From assembly GCA_024401745.1 (NCBI GenBank), contig JAKSKK010000010.1, positions 1-60,233 on the forward strand: a stretch of 60,233 bases of DNA. Direction: 5' to 3'. This DNA comes from Bacteroidales bacterium (GTDB taxonomy: Bacteria; Bacteroidota; Bacteroidia; Bacteroidales; UBA932). Position numbers and translations under genes: made by a program. The notes beneath the pieces are model-generated. The model saw nothing but the letters and a program-made list of their open reading frames with translations. It did not search any database and had not been told where the DNA came from. Position 1 is the stretch's first letter, and every line of letters starts with the position of its first letter. Positions 7,624 through 15,822 of this stretch are shown in pieces.

Positions 7624-8592
7624 TCAGGGCTTGAGATAAGGCCGGCACCTGCGGCCGTGGCCTTTCCAGAGCACTTCCTTCTGTGAGATGTACCAGGTGC
7701 TGCCGTTCGTGCAGTTGCCCTGGAAGAAGAGGTATGTCCTGCCGTCGGGCGCCTCGAAGATGTGCGGGTGCCCCGACTCCGAGCTGTTCCACGCTCCCTC
7801 CGGGCCGTTGGCCAGGAAGGGCTCGTCCTGCAGCCTCTCCCAGTTGATGCCGTCGCTGCTCACGGCCACGCCTATCTGCTGCGGATGGTTGTTGTAGGCG
7901 CCCGCGTAGAACATGAAGAGCCTGCCGCCCTTCTCGATCACCGATGCCCCCTCGATGCATTCCTGCTCCCAGGGCAGTTCCGGCGCAAGGATGGGTGCGT
8001 CCTTCGCGAGAGTCCATGACCCGCGGCTGAAGTCGCTGCCGCCGTCGGCCACGGCCACGCCCTGCAGCTGTATCTTGAACTCAGGGTCGCGCGTGGCGAA
8101 GTATAGATAGTATTTCCCCTTGAACTCCACCACCTCGGCGTCGATGGCCCTGCCGCAGCTCCAGTCGCTCGGCTCCGGCGCAAAGATCGGATTGCTCGGG
8201 TCGCCCCTGAAGTTGAGACCGTCGTCAGACGTTGCGTGGCAGATGGCGTCCTGTGCCCAGCGCCCGTAGGACTGATAGAACAGATGCACCTTGCCGCCGA
8301 TGACCCTGGCGCATGGTGCGCAGTAGCCCAGCTTCTCCGGCTCCGACAGCGGTTCCGGATACACCTCGCCCGCCTTCTCCCAGTGGATGAGGTCGGTGCT
8401 GGTGGCTATGCCGATGGTCCACCCCGGAACGGCAGGCCTGGCCGGTGCCCAGCTTGCGCTTTGTGCCCCGGCCCCTTCCGTCTCAGAGGCCGGCGGCATG
8501 GAGTAGTACAGGAAGTACCTGTCCTTGAAGAATATGACGTGCGGATCCTTACTCATCGGCCTCCCCGTCCTCGTGGAGTCCGCGAACATCAT
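7624..8592 (-). CDS. GH43-like five-bladed beta-propeller glycosidase (arabinan/xylan type)
   Basis: A 322-residue protein with repeated propeller blades (KDRYFLYYS, GGKVHLFYQSYG, KGKYYLYFATRD, GGRLFMFYAGAY). The expected Asp/Asp/Glu set fits KDPHVIF (Asp16 region), AIDAEVV and CIEGASV. GH43 enzymes remove arabinose or xylose; family assignment within the GH43/GH117/GH130 fold is uncertain. Unlike its neighbours it has no signal peptide: the start ATG lies 15 nt after the GH51 stop, so it is either cytoplasmic or has lost its leader. It is the last gene of the leftward arabinose operon. Confidence 0.75.
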   Translation of the reverse strand: MMFADSTRTGRPMSKDPHVIFFKDRYFLYYSMPPASETEGAGAQSASWAPARPAVPGWTIGIATSTDLIHWEKAGEVYPEPLSEPEKLGYCAPCARVIGGKVHLFYQSYGRWAQDAICHATSDDGLNFRGDPSNPIFAPEPSDWSCGRAIDAEVVEFKGKYYLYFATRDPEFKIQLQGVAVADGGSDFSRGSWTLAKDAPILAPELPWEQECIEGASVIEKGGRLFMFYAGAYNNHPQQIGVAVSSDGINWERLQDEPFLANGPEGAWNSSESGHPHIFEAPDGRTYLFFQGNCTNGSTWYISQKEVLWKGHGRRCRPYLKP

Positions 8593-8607
8593 CCGCTCCC
8601 CGGTCAG

Positions 8608-11109
8608 TCAGTAGTCGACCTTCACCTTCACCCTCAGCACGGTGTAGGAGTAGGGCTGGAGCTCGTAGGTGAAGTTCTTGCCGAAGCCGTTCCAGCGGCT
8701 CTCGACGGGGCTGATCTTCATCGTGTCCTCGAAGGTGTTCTCGTCGGTGGCGTTCTCGGCAGCGAGGGTGATCACCTTGCCGCTGCGGGCAACCTTGCCG
8801 GCGCCCACGAGAGTCACATTCAGAGGATATACCTTGCAGCTGCGGTTCACGACCTTGATCACTGCCTCTGACGCAGCCTCGTCGAATCCTGCAGCATAGT
8901 ATGTTGCGCATTCCTCCAGCATCTCGTTCTCCACGATCTTCTCTCCGTCGATGTAGAGTGTGCTCTTGCCACCCGTCACATCCAGGTGGAGCGTCTGCCA
9001 CTCGCCTGTGATGAGGCTGCACTCAGCCGTGCTGGTGCCGGTGCCGCTGTTGCTCATCACCTTCTCGATGGCGGTCTTGGTGTCGTTCCAGCCGCCCACT
9101 GAGCATCGGTAGCCGTTCATTGCGTCGTCTGTCATGGCAAAGCCTACGTAGCAGCCTTCATTGCCCTTGGTCCTGCGGAACTTGACGTCCACCGAGTAGC
9201 TGCCCTCGTACTTGCCCTCGAAGGTGCATACCGAACCCTCGCCAAGCGAAGTCTGGCAGAGCACGCCGTCAGCGTAGCTCCAGTCGCCCTTCTTCGCGTC
9301 GAATGTGCCGAGGTCGATAGCCTTGGCCTCCCCGTCGACGGTGACGGTGAGGTCCTTGAATTCTGTCGCTGTCCCGTTCGTACCGAGCGAGATCTTTCCG
9401 CACTCGTACTCTGCGGGCGTCTGTGCGCTTTCGTATGCGCTCACGGCCACATTGTAGTCAGGACGGTTGTCGGCAGCCATCTTCTGCACATAGTATGAGC
9501 TGCGGCCCAGTACCTGCGCAGAGTTCACCCAGATCAGGTTCACCGGCCATACGCGGTCGTTGCTGTTCTCGAGCAGGGGTGCGTATGAGCACATCTTCAC
9601 AAAGTCGCCGTTGCGCTCCATTCCGCCTATCCATGCGGCCTCCGAGAGCGCTGCGAGCATGTTGCCTGAGCCCACGCCGGAGTTGGCGGCGTATTCACCC
9701 ACGTAGGCGGTGTATTTACCGCGCTCGGCATTGTCGAACAGATGGGTGTTGTCGAAGAAGTAGTTGGGATTCACATACCAGTGAGGGTCGATCATGTCGG
9801 TCTCCTCGATGCTGCCGGGGCCGTCCATGCGGTTGTTGCAGATGAGCGTGAGCTCGGGATACTTCTCCCTGATTGCCTTGTGGAACATGTTGTAGCGCCT
9901 CTCGTACTCGACGCCCCAGTTCTCGTTACCTATCTCGACATACTTGAGCGGCAGCGGCTCGGGATGTCCGGCCTGAGCCCTGACTGCGCCCCACTCAGAG
10001 TCCACGGGACCGAGTGCGTACTCGATGGCGTCAAGGCAGTCGTCGATGTAGAACTGTATGTCCTCCTCGCTGCAGGCGTCGCCCTGCCTGTACTGGCAGC
10101 CTATTCCGACGTTGCACACGAACATGCCGCCTGCGCCTATGGACTCGCAGAAGCAGAGCATCTCATGGTAGCCGAAGCCGTAGCTTGCGTGGTATCCCCA
10201 GGTGTCGTAGATGCCGGGGCGTGCTGCAGGGTCGCCAAGGGTCTTCTTCCACTCTACGCGGTCATTCAAAGAGATTCCCTCCACAACGCATCCGCCCGGC
10301 CAGCGTACGAACCTGGGCTTCAGGCCAACGAGCATTTCGGCCACGTCCTTGCGGAAAGGAAGCTTGCCGCCCTCGTAGGCGTAGCGCTCCTCGGGCATCA
10401 GCGATACGTAGTCGAAGCTCACGTCACCCTTGCCCTCGATTGCGAATGCGAGGCTGCCTGCCTGAGCCGTAGCCTTGGGGCTGAGAACCATGCTGACGTC
10501 GTTCCACTGGCCTGCAGCGGCCTCCACGGGTGCCTCGGCGAGCACTTCGCCGTTCTCAGACACCAGCCTTGCAACCACGCTGCTGCCCTCGCAGGGCTTC
10601 ACGATGGTGCGGAACTCGTAGTTCTTTCCCTCTTGGAGGTACATGCCCCAGAAGCCGTCGTTTGCCAGCACGGCCTGGCCGTCAACGCTGACTTTCAGGC
10701 TGTTGGGAGCCGATGCGAACATGGGGTCCTCTTTGGTAAGAGCCATTGTGGCAGCACCTTCCAGCACCCAGCCGGGAACTGCTTCGGTGGTCCAGCGGTA
10801 GTCGCCTGTCACCATCTGCTTCTGTGAGTGGTGATACAGCATAGGGGGGTGGATCCTGTCGCCCTCGACGTAGTAGCCCTCGGGCATCTCAAGGTCTTCG
10901 AAGCTCTTGTTCTCAACCATCTCGGCAAGGAGTCCGCCGTCACCGGAGTGGTTGATCTCCTCGAAGAAGATGCCGTACATGTCGGGAGAGATGTCGGCGC
11001 CCTTCTCGGCAAGGTTTACTGTGATGGAGTCCTTTGCCTCAGGAACGTTGCCTGTGGTGCATGCAGCGCAAGCAATGCCTGCCGCAATGATGAGTAGGAG
11101 TTTTTTCAT
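8608..11109 (-). CDS. GH51 alpha-L-arabinofuranosidase, lipoprotein, with inserted sugar-binding-like domain
   Basis: An 833-residue protein, long for GH51 (often 500-660). The lipobox is ACAAC near residue 17. The catalytic TIM barrel shows RWPGGCV, the acid/base in EIGNENWG and the nucleophile in YVGEYAAN. After the barrel, near residues 550-740, a beta-rich insert (YADGVLCQTSLGEGS, GCYVGFAMTDD, WQTLHLDVTGGKSTLYIDG) resembles a LamG/concanavalin-like fold. The usual beta-sandwich then resumes. It hydrolyses terminal alpha-L-arabinofuranose from arabinan or arabinoxylan. The gene begins 1 nt after the cysteine desulfidase stop, within the operon that starts with GH127. Confidence 0.92.
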   Translation of the reverse strand: MKKLLLIIAAGIACAACTTGNVPEAKDSITVNLAEKGADISPDMYGIFFEEINHSGDGGLLAEMVENKSFEDLEMPEGYYVEGDRIHPPMLYHHSQKQMVTGDYRWTTEAVPGWVLEGAATMALTKEDPMFASAPNSLKVSVDGQAVLANDGFWGMYLQEGKNYEFRTIVKPCEGSSVVARLVSENGEVLAEAPVEAAAGQWNDVSMVLSPKATAQAGSLAFAIEGKGDVSFDYVSLMPEERYAYEGGKLPFRKDVAEMLVGLKPRFVRWPGGCVVEGISLNDRVEWKKTLGDPAARPGIYDTWGYHASYGFGYHEMLCFCESIGAGGMFVCNVGIGCQYRQGDACSEEDIQFYIDDCLDAIEYALGPVDSEWGAVRAQAGHPEPLPLKYVEIGNENWGVEYERRYNMFHKAIREKYPELTLICNNRMDGPGSIEETDMIDPHWYVNPNYFFDNTHLFDNAERGKYTAYVGEYAANSGVGSGNMLAALSEAAWIGGMERNGDFVKMCSYAPLLENSNDRVWPVNLIWVNSAQVLGRSSYYVQKMAADNRPDYNVAVSAYESAQTPAEYECGKISLGTNGTATEFKDLTVTVDGEAKAIDLGTFDAKKGDWSYADGVLCQTSLGEGSVCTFEGKYEGSYSVDVKFRRTKGNEGCYVGFAMTDDAMNGYRCSVGGWNDTKTAIEKVMSNSGTGTSTAECSLITGEWQTLHLDVTGGKSTLYIDGEKIVENEMLEECATYYAAGFDEAASEAVIKVVNRSCKVYPLNVTLVGAGKVARSGKVITLAAENATDENTFEDTMKISPVESRWNGFGKNFTYELQPYSYTVLRVKVKVDY

Positions 11110-11110
11110 A

Positions 11111-12406
11111 TTATTTGCAGCTCATTATGTCAAGTATCATCTCGTCGGTGGTCTGCATGCCAACAGAGCCTATGCGTCCGAGGTTCGAGATTGTCTTCTC
11201 TATGTCCTTTTCAATTATTCCGTCGTTGGCCGATATGCAAATTCCGTCGAGCGCCAGTATGGCCGACTGCATCGAGCAGGCCACGCCTGATGCCACCTTC
11301 ATGGCGCAGCCTTCCTTGGCTCCGTCGCATACCATGCCGGTGATGTTGCCTATCATGTTCTTTATGGCGGAGCAGATCTGCTCGTAGCCGCCGCCACGCA
11401 GGTACACTATGCCGCAGGAAGATCCCGTGCTGGCAATCACGCAGCCGCACAGCGCCGAGAGCTTGCCCAGATGGCCCTTGATGTGTATGGCCACCAGATG
11501 GGCGAGGGTGAGGGCGCGGATCAGCTGCTCGCGTGAGGCTCCCGTCTTCTCGGCCACCGCAATCACGGGTACCGTGACTGTGATGCCCTGGTTGCCGCTG
11601 CCCGAGTTGCTCATTGCGGGCAGGGTGCATCCTGCCATGCGGGCGTCGGATGCCGCGGCCGTCCTGGCCATGGCGTAGGTCAGGATGGTATCGCCATACA
11701 CGGCGGCGTTGAGGCTGCTGAGGATGGTGCGGCCTATCTGCAGGCCGTACTTGTGGTTTAGTCCTTCGTCAGAGAGGGCCTTGTTCAGCTTCACGGAGTC
11801 CATTATGAACTCCAGCTTCTCGATGGGGGTCTCCAGCGCGAAGTCCACTATCTGCCTGACTGTGATGGTTCTGGCCAGGTCGGGGCTGAGCTCGGTGGCG
11901 CTTTCCTCCACTTCTGCCGCGGTGTGCTGCACGCATTCCAGCTCTTTGCCGTCGAGGCGCAGTTCCGTTATGGTGTCGTGGCTGCCGGAAACGACTGCCT
12001 CGGCGCGGTGCCCGCCGCCCGTTGCCGTTGCAAGCACGTAAAGCTTGTCGGGCCTGTGCGAGCGTTCCACCTTCACCTTGCCGTCTTCCACAAGCTTCTT
12101 GGCGGCTGCGACGCTTTCAGGGTCGAGGTCCTTGAGCACCTCCAGCCTGTACTCCGACTTTCCGCACACGGCGGCCAGTGCAACCGCTATGTGCAGGCCC
12201 ACCATTCCCGTGCCGGGTATACCCACGCCCATTCCGTTCTTGAGGATGTTGGCGCTGACCTCGGCACTCAGTTCCGAGGGCTCGGCGCCAGCTTCGCGAA
12301 GAAGCTCGCAGGCCTTGGCCACCGCCAGTGCCACGGCTATGGGCTCGGTGCATCCCAGAGCAGGGATGACTTCCTGCTTGATGAGAGCTATCAGTTTGTC
12401 AGTCAT
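11111..12406 (-). CDS. cyuA: L-cysteine desulfidase / iron-sulfur L-serine dehydratase alpha-like (UPF0597 family)
   Basis: A 431-residue protein of the UPF0597 family. Visible marks are the N-terminal IPALGCTEPIAVALAVAKA, the glycine-rich GNQGITVTVPV, and the C-terminal MVCDGAKEGCAMKVASGVA with Cys residues expected to hold a [4Fe-4S] cluster. Members release sulfide, ammonia and pyruvate from L-cysteine in the cytoplasm. Its ATG overlaps the previous stop (TAATG) and GH51 follows after 1 nt, so it sits inside a glycan operon, an unexpected place for amino-acid breakdown. The symbol follows the E. coli YhaM/CyuA homologue; substrate preference is not provable here. Confidence 0.85.
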   Translation of the reverse strand: MTDKLIALIKQEVIPALGCTEPIAVALAVAKACELLREAGAEPSELSAEVSANILKNGMGVGIPGTGMVGLHIAVALAAVCGKSEYRLEVLKDLDPESVAAAKKLVEDGKVKVERSHRPDKLYVLATATGGGHRAEAVVSGSHDTITELRLDGKELECVQHTAAEVEESATELSPDLARTITVRQIVDFALETPIEKLEFIMDSVKLNKALSDEGLNHKYGLQIGRTILSSLNAAVYGDTILTYAMARTAAASDARMAGCTLPAMSNSGSGNQGITVTVPVIAVAEKTGASREQLIRALTLAHLVAIHIKGHLGKLSALCGCVIASTGSSCGIVYLRGGGYEQICSAIKNMIGNITGMVCDGAKEGCAMKVASGVACSMQSAILALDGICISANDGIIEKDIEKTISNLGRIGSVGMQTTDEMILDIMSCK

Positions 12407-13821
12407 TATTTTACAGTTACGGCTACAGGTCTGTGGTCTGAGGCTGTGGGAACAGCGGGAACGCTTGTTCCGCTTACCTTGTCAAGCTTGCCCTTGGGGC
12501 TGCCCTTCCATCTTGCTATGAAGTCGATGGTCCTGTCCGGTACGTCGGCGGGGAAGGTGAAGACTGACTTGTCTGTAAGTATCTCGAAGTTCTCTTCAAT
12601 CTTTGCGATCACCTCTGAATCAGGCATGTCGTTCCAGTCGCCTGAGATGAACACGGGCTTTCCCGTACCCTTTGCGAAGGCTGCAACTTCATTGTTGATG
12701 ATGTCGACGGAAGCGAGCCTGTCCTCCTTCACTAGTGAGAGGTGGGTGCAGCAGAAGATGTAGTCTGAGAGCTCTGCCATCAGCAGCACGCGCTGCTCCT
12801 CCCTGCCGGGAAGGGGCACGTACTTGGTGTGGCTGGGAAGCTCGCTGGTGAGCATTGCCACACCGTACCAACCACCGTCCATGTCGACGGCCTTGGCAAA
12901 GGTGGGCACCTTTCCTGTAATCTCTGCAAGTATCGCGGTGATGTCATCGCCCTCGTTGCGGCCTGTGCCCAGGTCAACTTCCTGGAGAGCCACGGCGTCG
13001 GCTCCGAAGCTGTGTATGACCTCGCCTACGCGGATGTAGCTCCTGGTCTTGTCCATTCCGTTGCAGTTGCGGATGTTGTAGCTGGCGAGCTTGATCTCCT
13101 TGCCTGCGTGTGCTGCGGCGTGTGCGGCCATCTCGTCTTTGAGGTTGTCGAGCAGCACGCTCTCCATGATCTCGTAGCCCTCGTTGGTAGGGTGAACGCC
13201 GTCGCGTGCGAGCTTGCGTGCAAGGCCGTTCTCGTTCTTAGGATTGCTGTCGACCATTGCGGCGAAGAAGTCGACGTAGGTGATGTCCTTGTCGGCCGCA
13301 AGCTTCTTCAGCATCTCGTTGAGTGCGGGGATGTGGATGTCGGGGCGCATCTCGGGTGACCAGGGATATCTGTGTGCGGGGAGCACTGAGCAGATGAGCG
13401 GGCGCACGCCGTTGGCCTTTGCGAGGTCGCACATGCTGGCGATGTTGTCCACGATCTCCTGCAGGGGAGTGGGGCCGTTGTTGCCGGCGATGTCGTTGGT
13501 TCCGGCGAGTATGGCCACGGCTACCGCGTGGTTCTCGATGACGTCACGCCTGAAGCGCAGAAGCATCTGGGGCGTGGTCTGGCCGCTGATTCCGCGGCCT
13601 ATGATGCCGTTGCTGGCGAAGAAGCCGGGGCGCATGCGTGCCCAGTTGTCGGTGATGGAGTCGCCCATGATCACGACCCTGCCCGGGTCGGGCTGTGCAG
13701 CCAGCATGACGTCGGCCTCCTCATATCTTCCGAACTGTGCGTAATCGCGGGTGATGATTCTCTGACCCCACATAGGGAGTGTGCAAACAAGCAGCGCAAT
13801 GGCTGCGACAAGTCTTTTCAT
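12406..13821 (-). CDS. Secreted fusion of SGNH esterase and endonuclease/exonuclease/phosphatase-type hydrolase
   Basis: A 471-residue protein with a signal peptide ending near LPMWGQ. The first half (about 25-235) is an SGNH/GDSL hydrolase: VIMGDSITDNW carries the Ser, AGTND block III, and DGVHPTNEGY the Asp/His pair. The second half (about 243-471) is an EEP-fold hydrolase: KLASYNIRN, ALQEVDLG, ISGDWNDMP and ASDHRPVAV match its metal and catalytic blocks. SGNH enzymes often deacetylate sugars; EEP enzymes cut phosphodiesters or phosphate esters. Combined in one exported chain within an arabinose operon, it may unmask decorated glycans. That role is inference, the two folds are clear. Confidence 0.85.
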   Translation of the reverse strand: MKRLVAAIALLVCTLPMWGQRIITRDYAQFGRYEEADVMLAAQPDPGRVVIMGDSITDNWARMRPGFFASNGIIGRGISGQTTPQMLLRFRRDVIENHAVAVAILAGTNDIAGNNGPTPLQEIVDNIASMCDLAKANGVRPLICSVLPAHRYPWSPEMRPDIHIPALNEMLKKLAADKDITYVDFFAAMVDSNPKNENGLARKLARDGVHPTNEGYEIMESVLLDNLKDEMAAHAAAHAGKEIKLASYNIRNCNGMDKTRSYIRVGEVIHSFGADAVALQEVDLGTGRNEGDDITAILAEITGKVPTFAKAVDMDGGWYGVAMLTSELPSHTKYVPLPGREEQRVLLMAELSDYIFCCTHLSLVKEDRLASVDIINNEVAAFAKGTGKPVFISGDWNDMPDSEVIAKIEENFEILTDKSVFTFPADVPDRTIDFIARWKGSPKGKLDKVSGTSVPAVPTASDHRPVAVTVK

Positions 13822-13833
13822 ATTCTGTGGTTT

Positions 13834-15759
13834 TTATTCTGTGCAACGTCTCAGCCATACGGTCATGTCTCCGCGTCCGCGGTGGTTCCATGCATAGTAT
13901 GGTACGAAATTGATTCTTCCGTCGGCATTGATGGTGCCGACCTTCACGCCCTCTATCTCTGTTGTTCCGGTGGTGAACTCCGAGCATGCGTCCAAGGGCT
14001 CTGAGAACACGCTGATGCCCTCGTTGTCAATGCCTTCGGCGCAGTATACGATAGGTCCGCGCTCGACTGCGACTAAGCCAGTGAGGTCGGCCACGCGGCT
14101 GTCGGCAACCACGGTGCGGGGGTTTATGTCGAGCGATACGCTAACCTTGTCGCCCTTCTTCCACTTGCGGTCGACGCGGCAGTATCCGTCCTCGAGCGTG
14201 CAGTCCACGCTCTGCCCGTTCACTGCTACGCTCCAGCCGGCTTCACGGCCGTCGGCGTAGGTGTAGAGGGTGCCGGGAACGGGCCTGTTCTGTGCCCAGC
14301 AGGGGATGCGGAGCATGAGCGCATAGTCGCCCGATGTGCCTGCGGTGATCTCGATGTCGCCGCTCCAGGGGTATTCTGTCTTCTGGCTGATGCTGACCTT
14401 CTTTCCGCCGAGCTTGATCTCGGCCTTGCCCTCGACGTAGAGGTTCACGTATATCGATTTGCCCTTGACGGCATAGACGTATCCGGGGAACGACGATATG
14501 AAGCGCACGTCGTTGGTGGGGCAGCATGAGCAGTCGAACCACTCTGAGCGCCCAGCCTGGCCGCGGTTGAATCCGTCGCCTGCGTTCTCGGTGCTGAGCA
14601 TGTTGGGGTAGAAGAACTTGGTGCCGTCAAGCGAGATGCCGGCGATTAGGCCGTTGTAGAGTATCCTCTCCAGCACGTCGATGTACTTCGCTTCGCCGTG
14701 CAGCAGGAACATCTTCTGGTTCCAGTATACGCCCGCGATGGATGCGCAGGTCTCGGCGTAGCCGTTGTTGGGGAGCACGAAGTTCTCGCCGTACGCCTCG
14801 CCGGCGGGGTTGGATCCGAGTCCTCCCGTGAGGTAGAGCTTCTTGTTCACCACGTTCTCCCAGAGGCTGTCGACCGCGGTCTCATAGTCCTTGTCGCCTG
14901 AGAGGGCGGCGTAGTCGGTCATTGCGGTGTAGAGGTAGTTGGCGCGTACCGCGTGGCCCATGGCCTCGAACTGCTCCACTACCGGCTTCTGGTCCTGGAA
15001 GTAGGGGTTGAAGCCCATGATTCCGTGGCCGCGGCGGTCCATGAAGGTCTTGGCAAGCTCGAGGTATCTGAAGTCTGAAGTGACCCTGTAGAGCCTCAGG
15101 AGGCCGATCTCGATCTCCTCGTGGCCGGGCATAGCCTCGGTCTTTCCGGGGCCGAACAGGCTGTAGATGTGGTCGGCGCTCTTTATTGCTATGTCGAGGA
15201 AATTTCTCTGGCCCGTGGCGATGTAATGAGCCACGGCGGCCTCGTACATGTGGCCCATGTTGTAGAACTCATGGCTGTTGGAGAGGTTGTCGTAGCGCTT
15301 CTTGTCGTAGGTGCACCAGAGGTTCATGTAGTCCCTGCACTTGAGGGTGTAGGGGGTGTACAGGTAACCGTCGGGCTGCTGTGCGGCGGCAATGTAGTTG
15401 ATGAGGGTGTCCATCTGCTGCCTGACGGCTTCGTCGCCACTCACGCTGTAGCTGTATGCCATGCCCTCGAGGACCTTGTAGACGTCGCTGTCGTCGAAGC
15501 CGAAGTGGCCCCTGAACTTTCCTTCCTTCAGGCCTCCGGCGAAGATGAAGTTGTCCACTCTGCCCTCGTCGTAGCATTTCTTGATTGCGTGGGGGATGGT
15601 GACCTTCTCGTTCACATCGAGGCGCTGCCTCCAGAAGCTGTCAGTGATCTTGACTTTTGTGAAGTCCACAGCTCCCAGGACTTCGCTCTTGTCGGTGGTT
15701 GCAGTGCATGCGCAGAGCATGGCTGATGCAATGAGGATGAGGATTGTACGACGTGTCAT
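13834..15759 (-). CDS. GH127 beta-L-arabinofuranosidase-like lipoprotein
   Basis: A 641-residue protein, typical for GH127. The signal peptide ends with MLCAC, a lipobox. Family features include FWRQRLDVNEKVTIPHAIKK, the AETCASIAG segment and the FDCSCCPTND segment. In characterised GH127 the Glu and Cys of the former and the Cys-Cys of the latter bind Zn and include the nucleophilic Cys; all are present. It removes beta-L-arabinofuranose, for example from hydroxyproline-linked or pectic side chains. It is the promoter-proximal gene of a five-gene leftward operon with gaps of 15 nt or less. Confidence 0.92.
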   Translation of the reverse strand: MTRRTILILIASAMLCACTATTDKSEVLGAVDFTKVKITDSFWRQRLDVNEKVTIPHAIKKCYDEGRVDNFIFAGGLKEGKFRGHFGFDDSDVYKVLEGMAYSYSVSGDEAVRQQMDTLINYIAAAQQPDGYLYTPYTLKCRDYMNLWCTYDKKRYDNLSNSHEFYNMGHMYEAAVAHYIATGQRNFLDIAIKSADHIYSLFGPGKTEAMPGHEEIEIGLLRLYRVTSDFRYLELAKTFMDRRGHGIMGFNPYFQDQKPVVEQFEAMGHAVRANYLYTAMTDYAALSGDKDYETAVDSLWENVVNKKLYLTGGLGSNPAGEAYGENFVLPNNGYAETCASIAGVYWNQKMFLLHGEAKYIDVLERILYNGLIAGISLDGTKFFYPNMLSTENAGDGFNRGQAGRSEWFDCSCCPTNDVRFISSFPGYVYAVKGKSIYVNLYVEGKAEIKLGGKKVSISQKTEYPWSGDIEITAGTSGDYALMLRIPCWAQNRPVPGTLYTYADGREAGWSVAVNGQSVDCTLEDGYCRVDRKWKKGDKVSVSLDINPRTVVADSRVADLTGLVAVERGPIVYCAEGIDNEGISVFSEPLDACSEFTTGTTEIEGVKVGTINADGRINFVPYYAWNHRGRGDMTVWLRRCTE

Positions 15760-15781
15760 AAATATAAGGCTCTATATCCTT

Positions 15782-15818
15782 CAAATTTACATAATTAAAA
15801 TGAATGTTCGTATATTAG
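15782..15818. promoter_or_regulatory. Divergent promoter boxes between GH127 and patatin genes
   Basis: CAAATTTA (15782-15789) is TAAATTTG on the minus strand, facing GH127. TATATTAG (15811-15818) is a weaker -7 box facing the patatin gene, 4 nt before its ATG. No clear -33 box was found for either. Confidence 0.4.
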
Positions 15819-15822
15819 CGAC

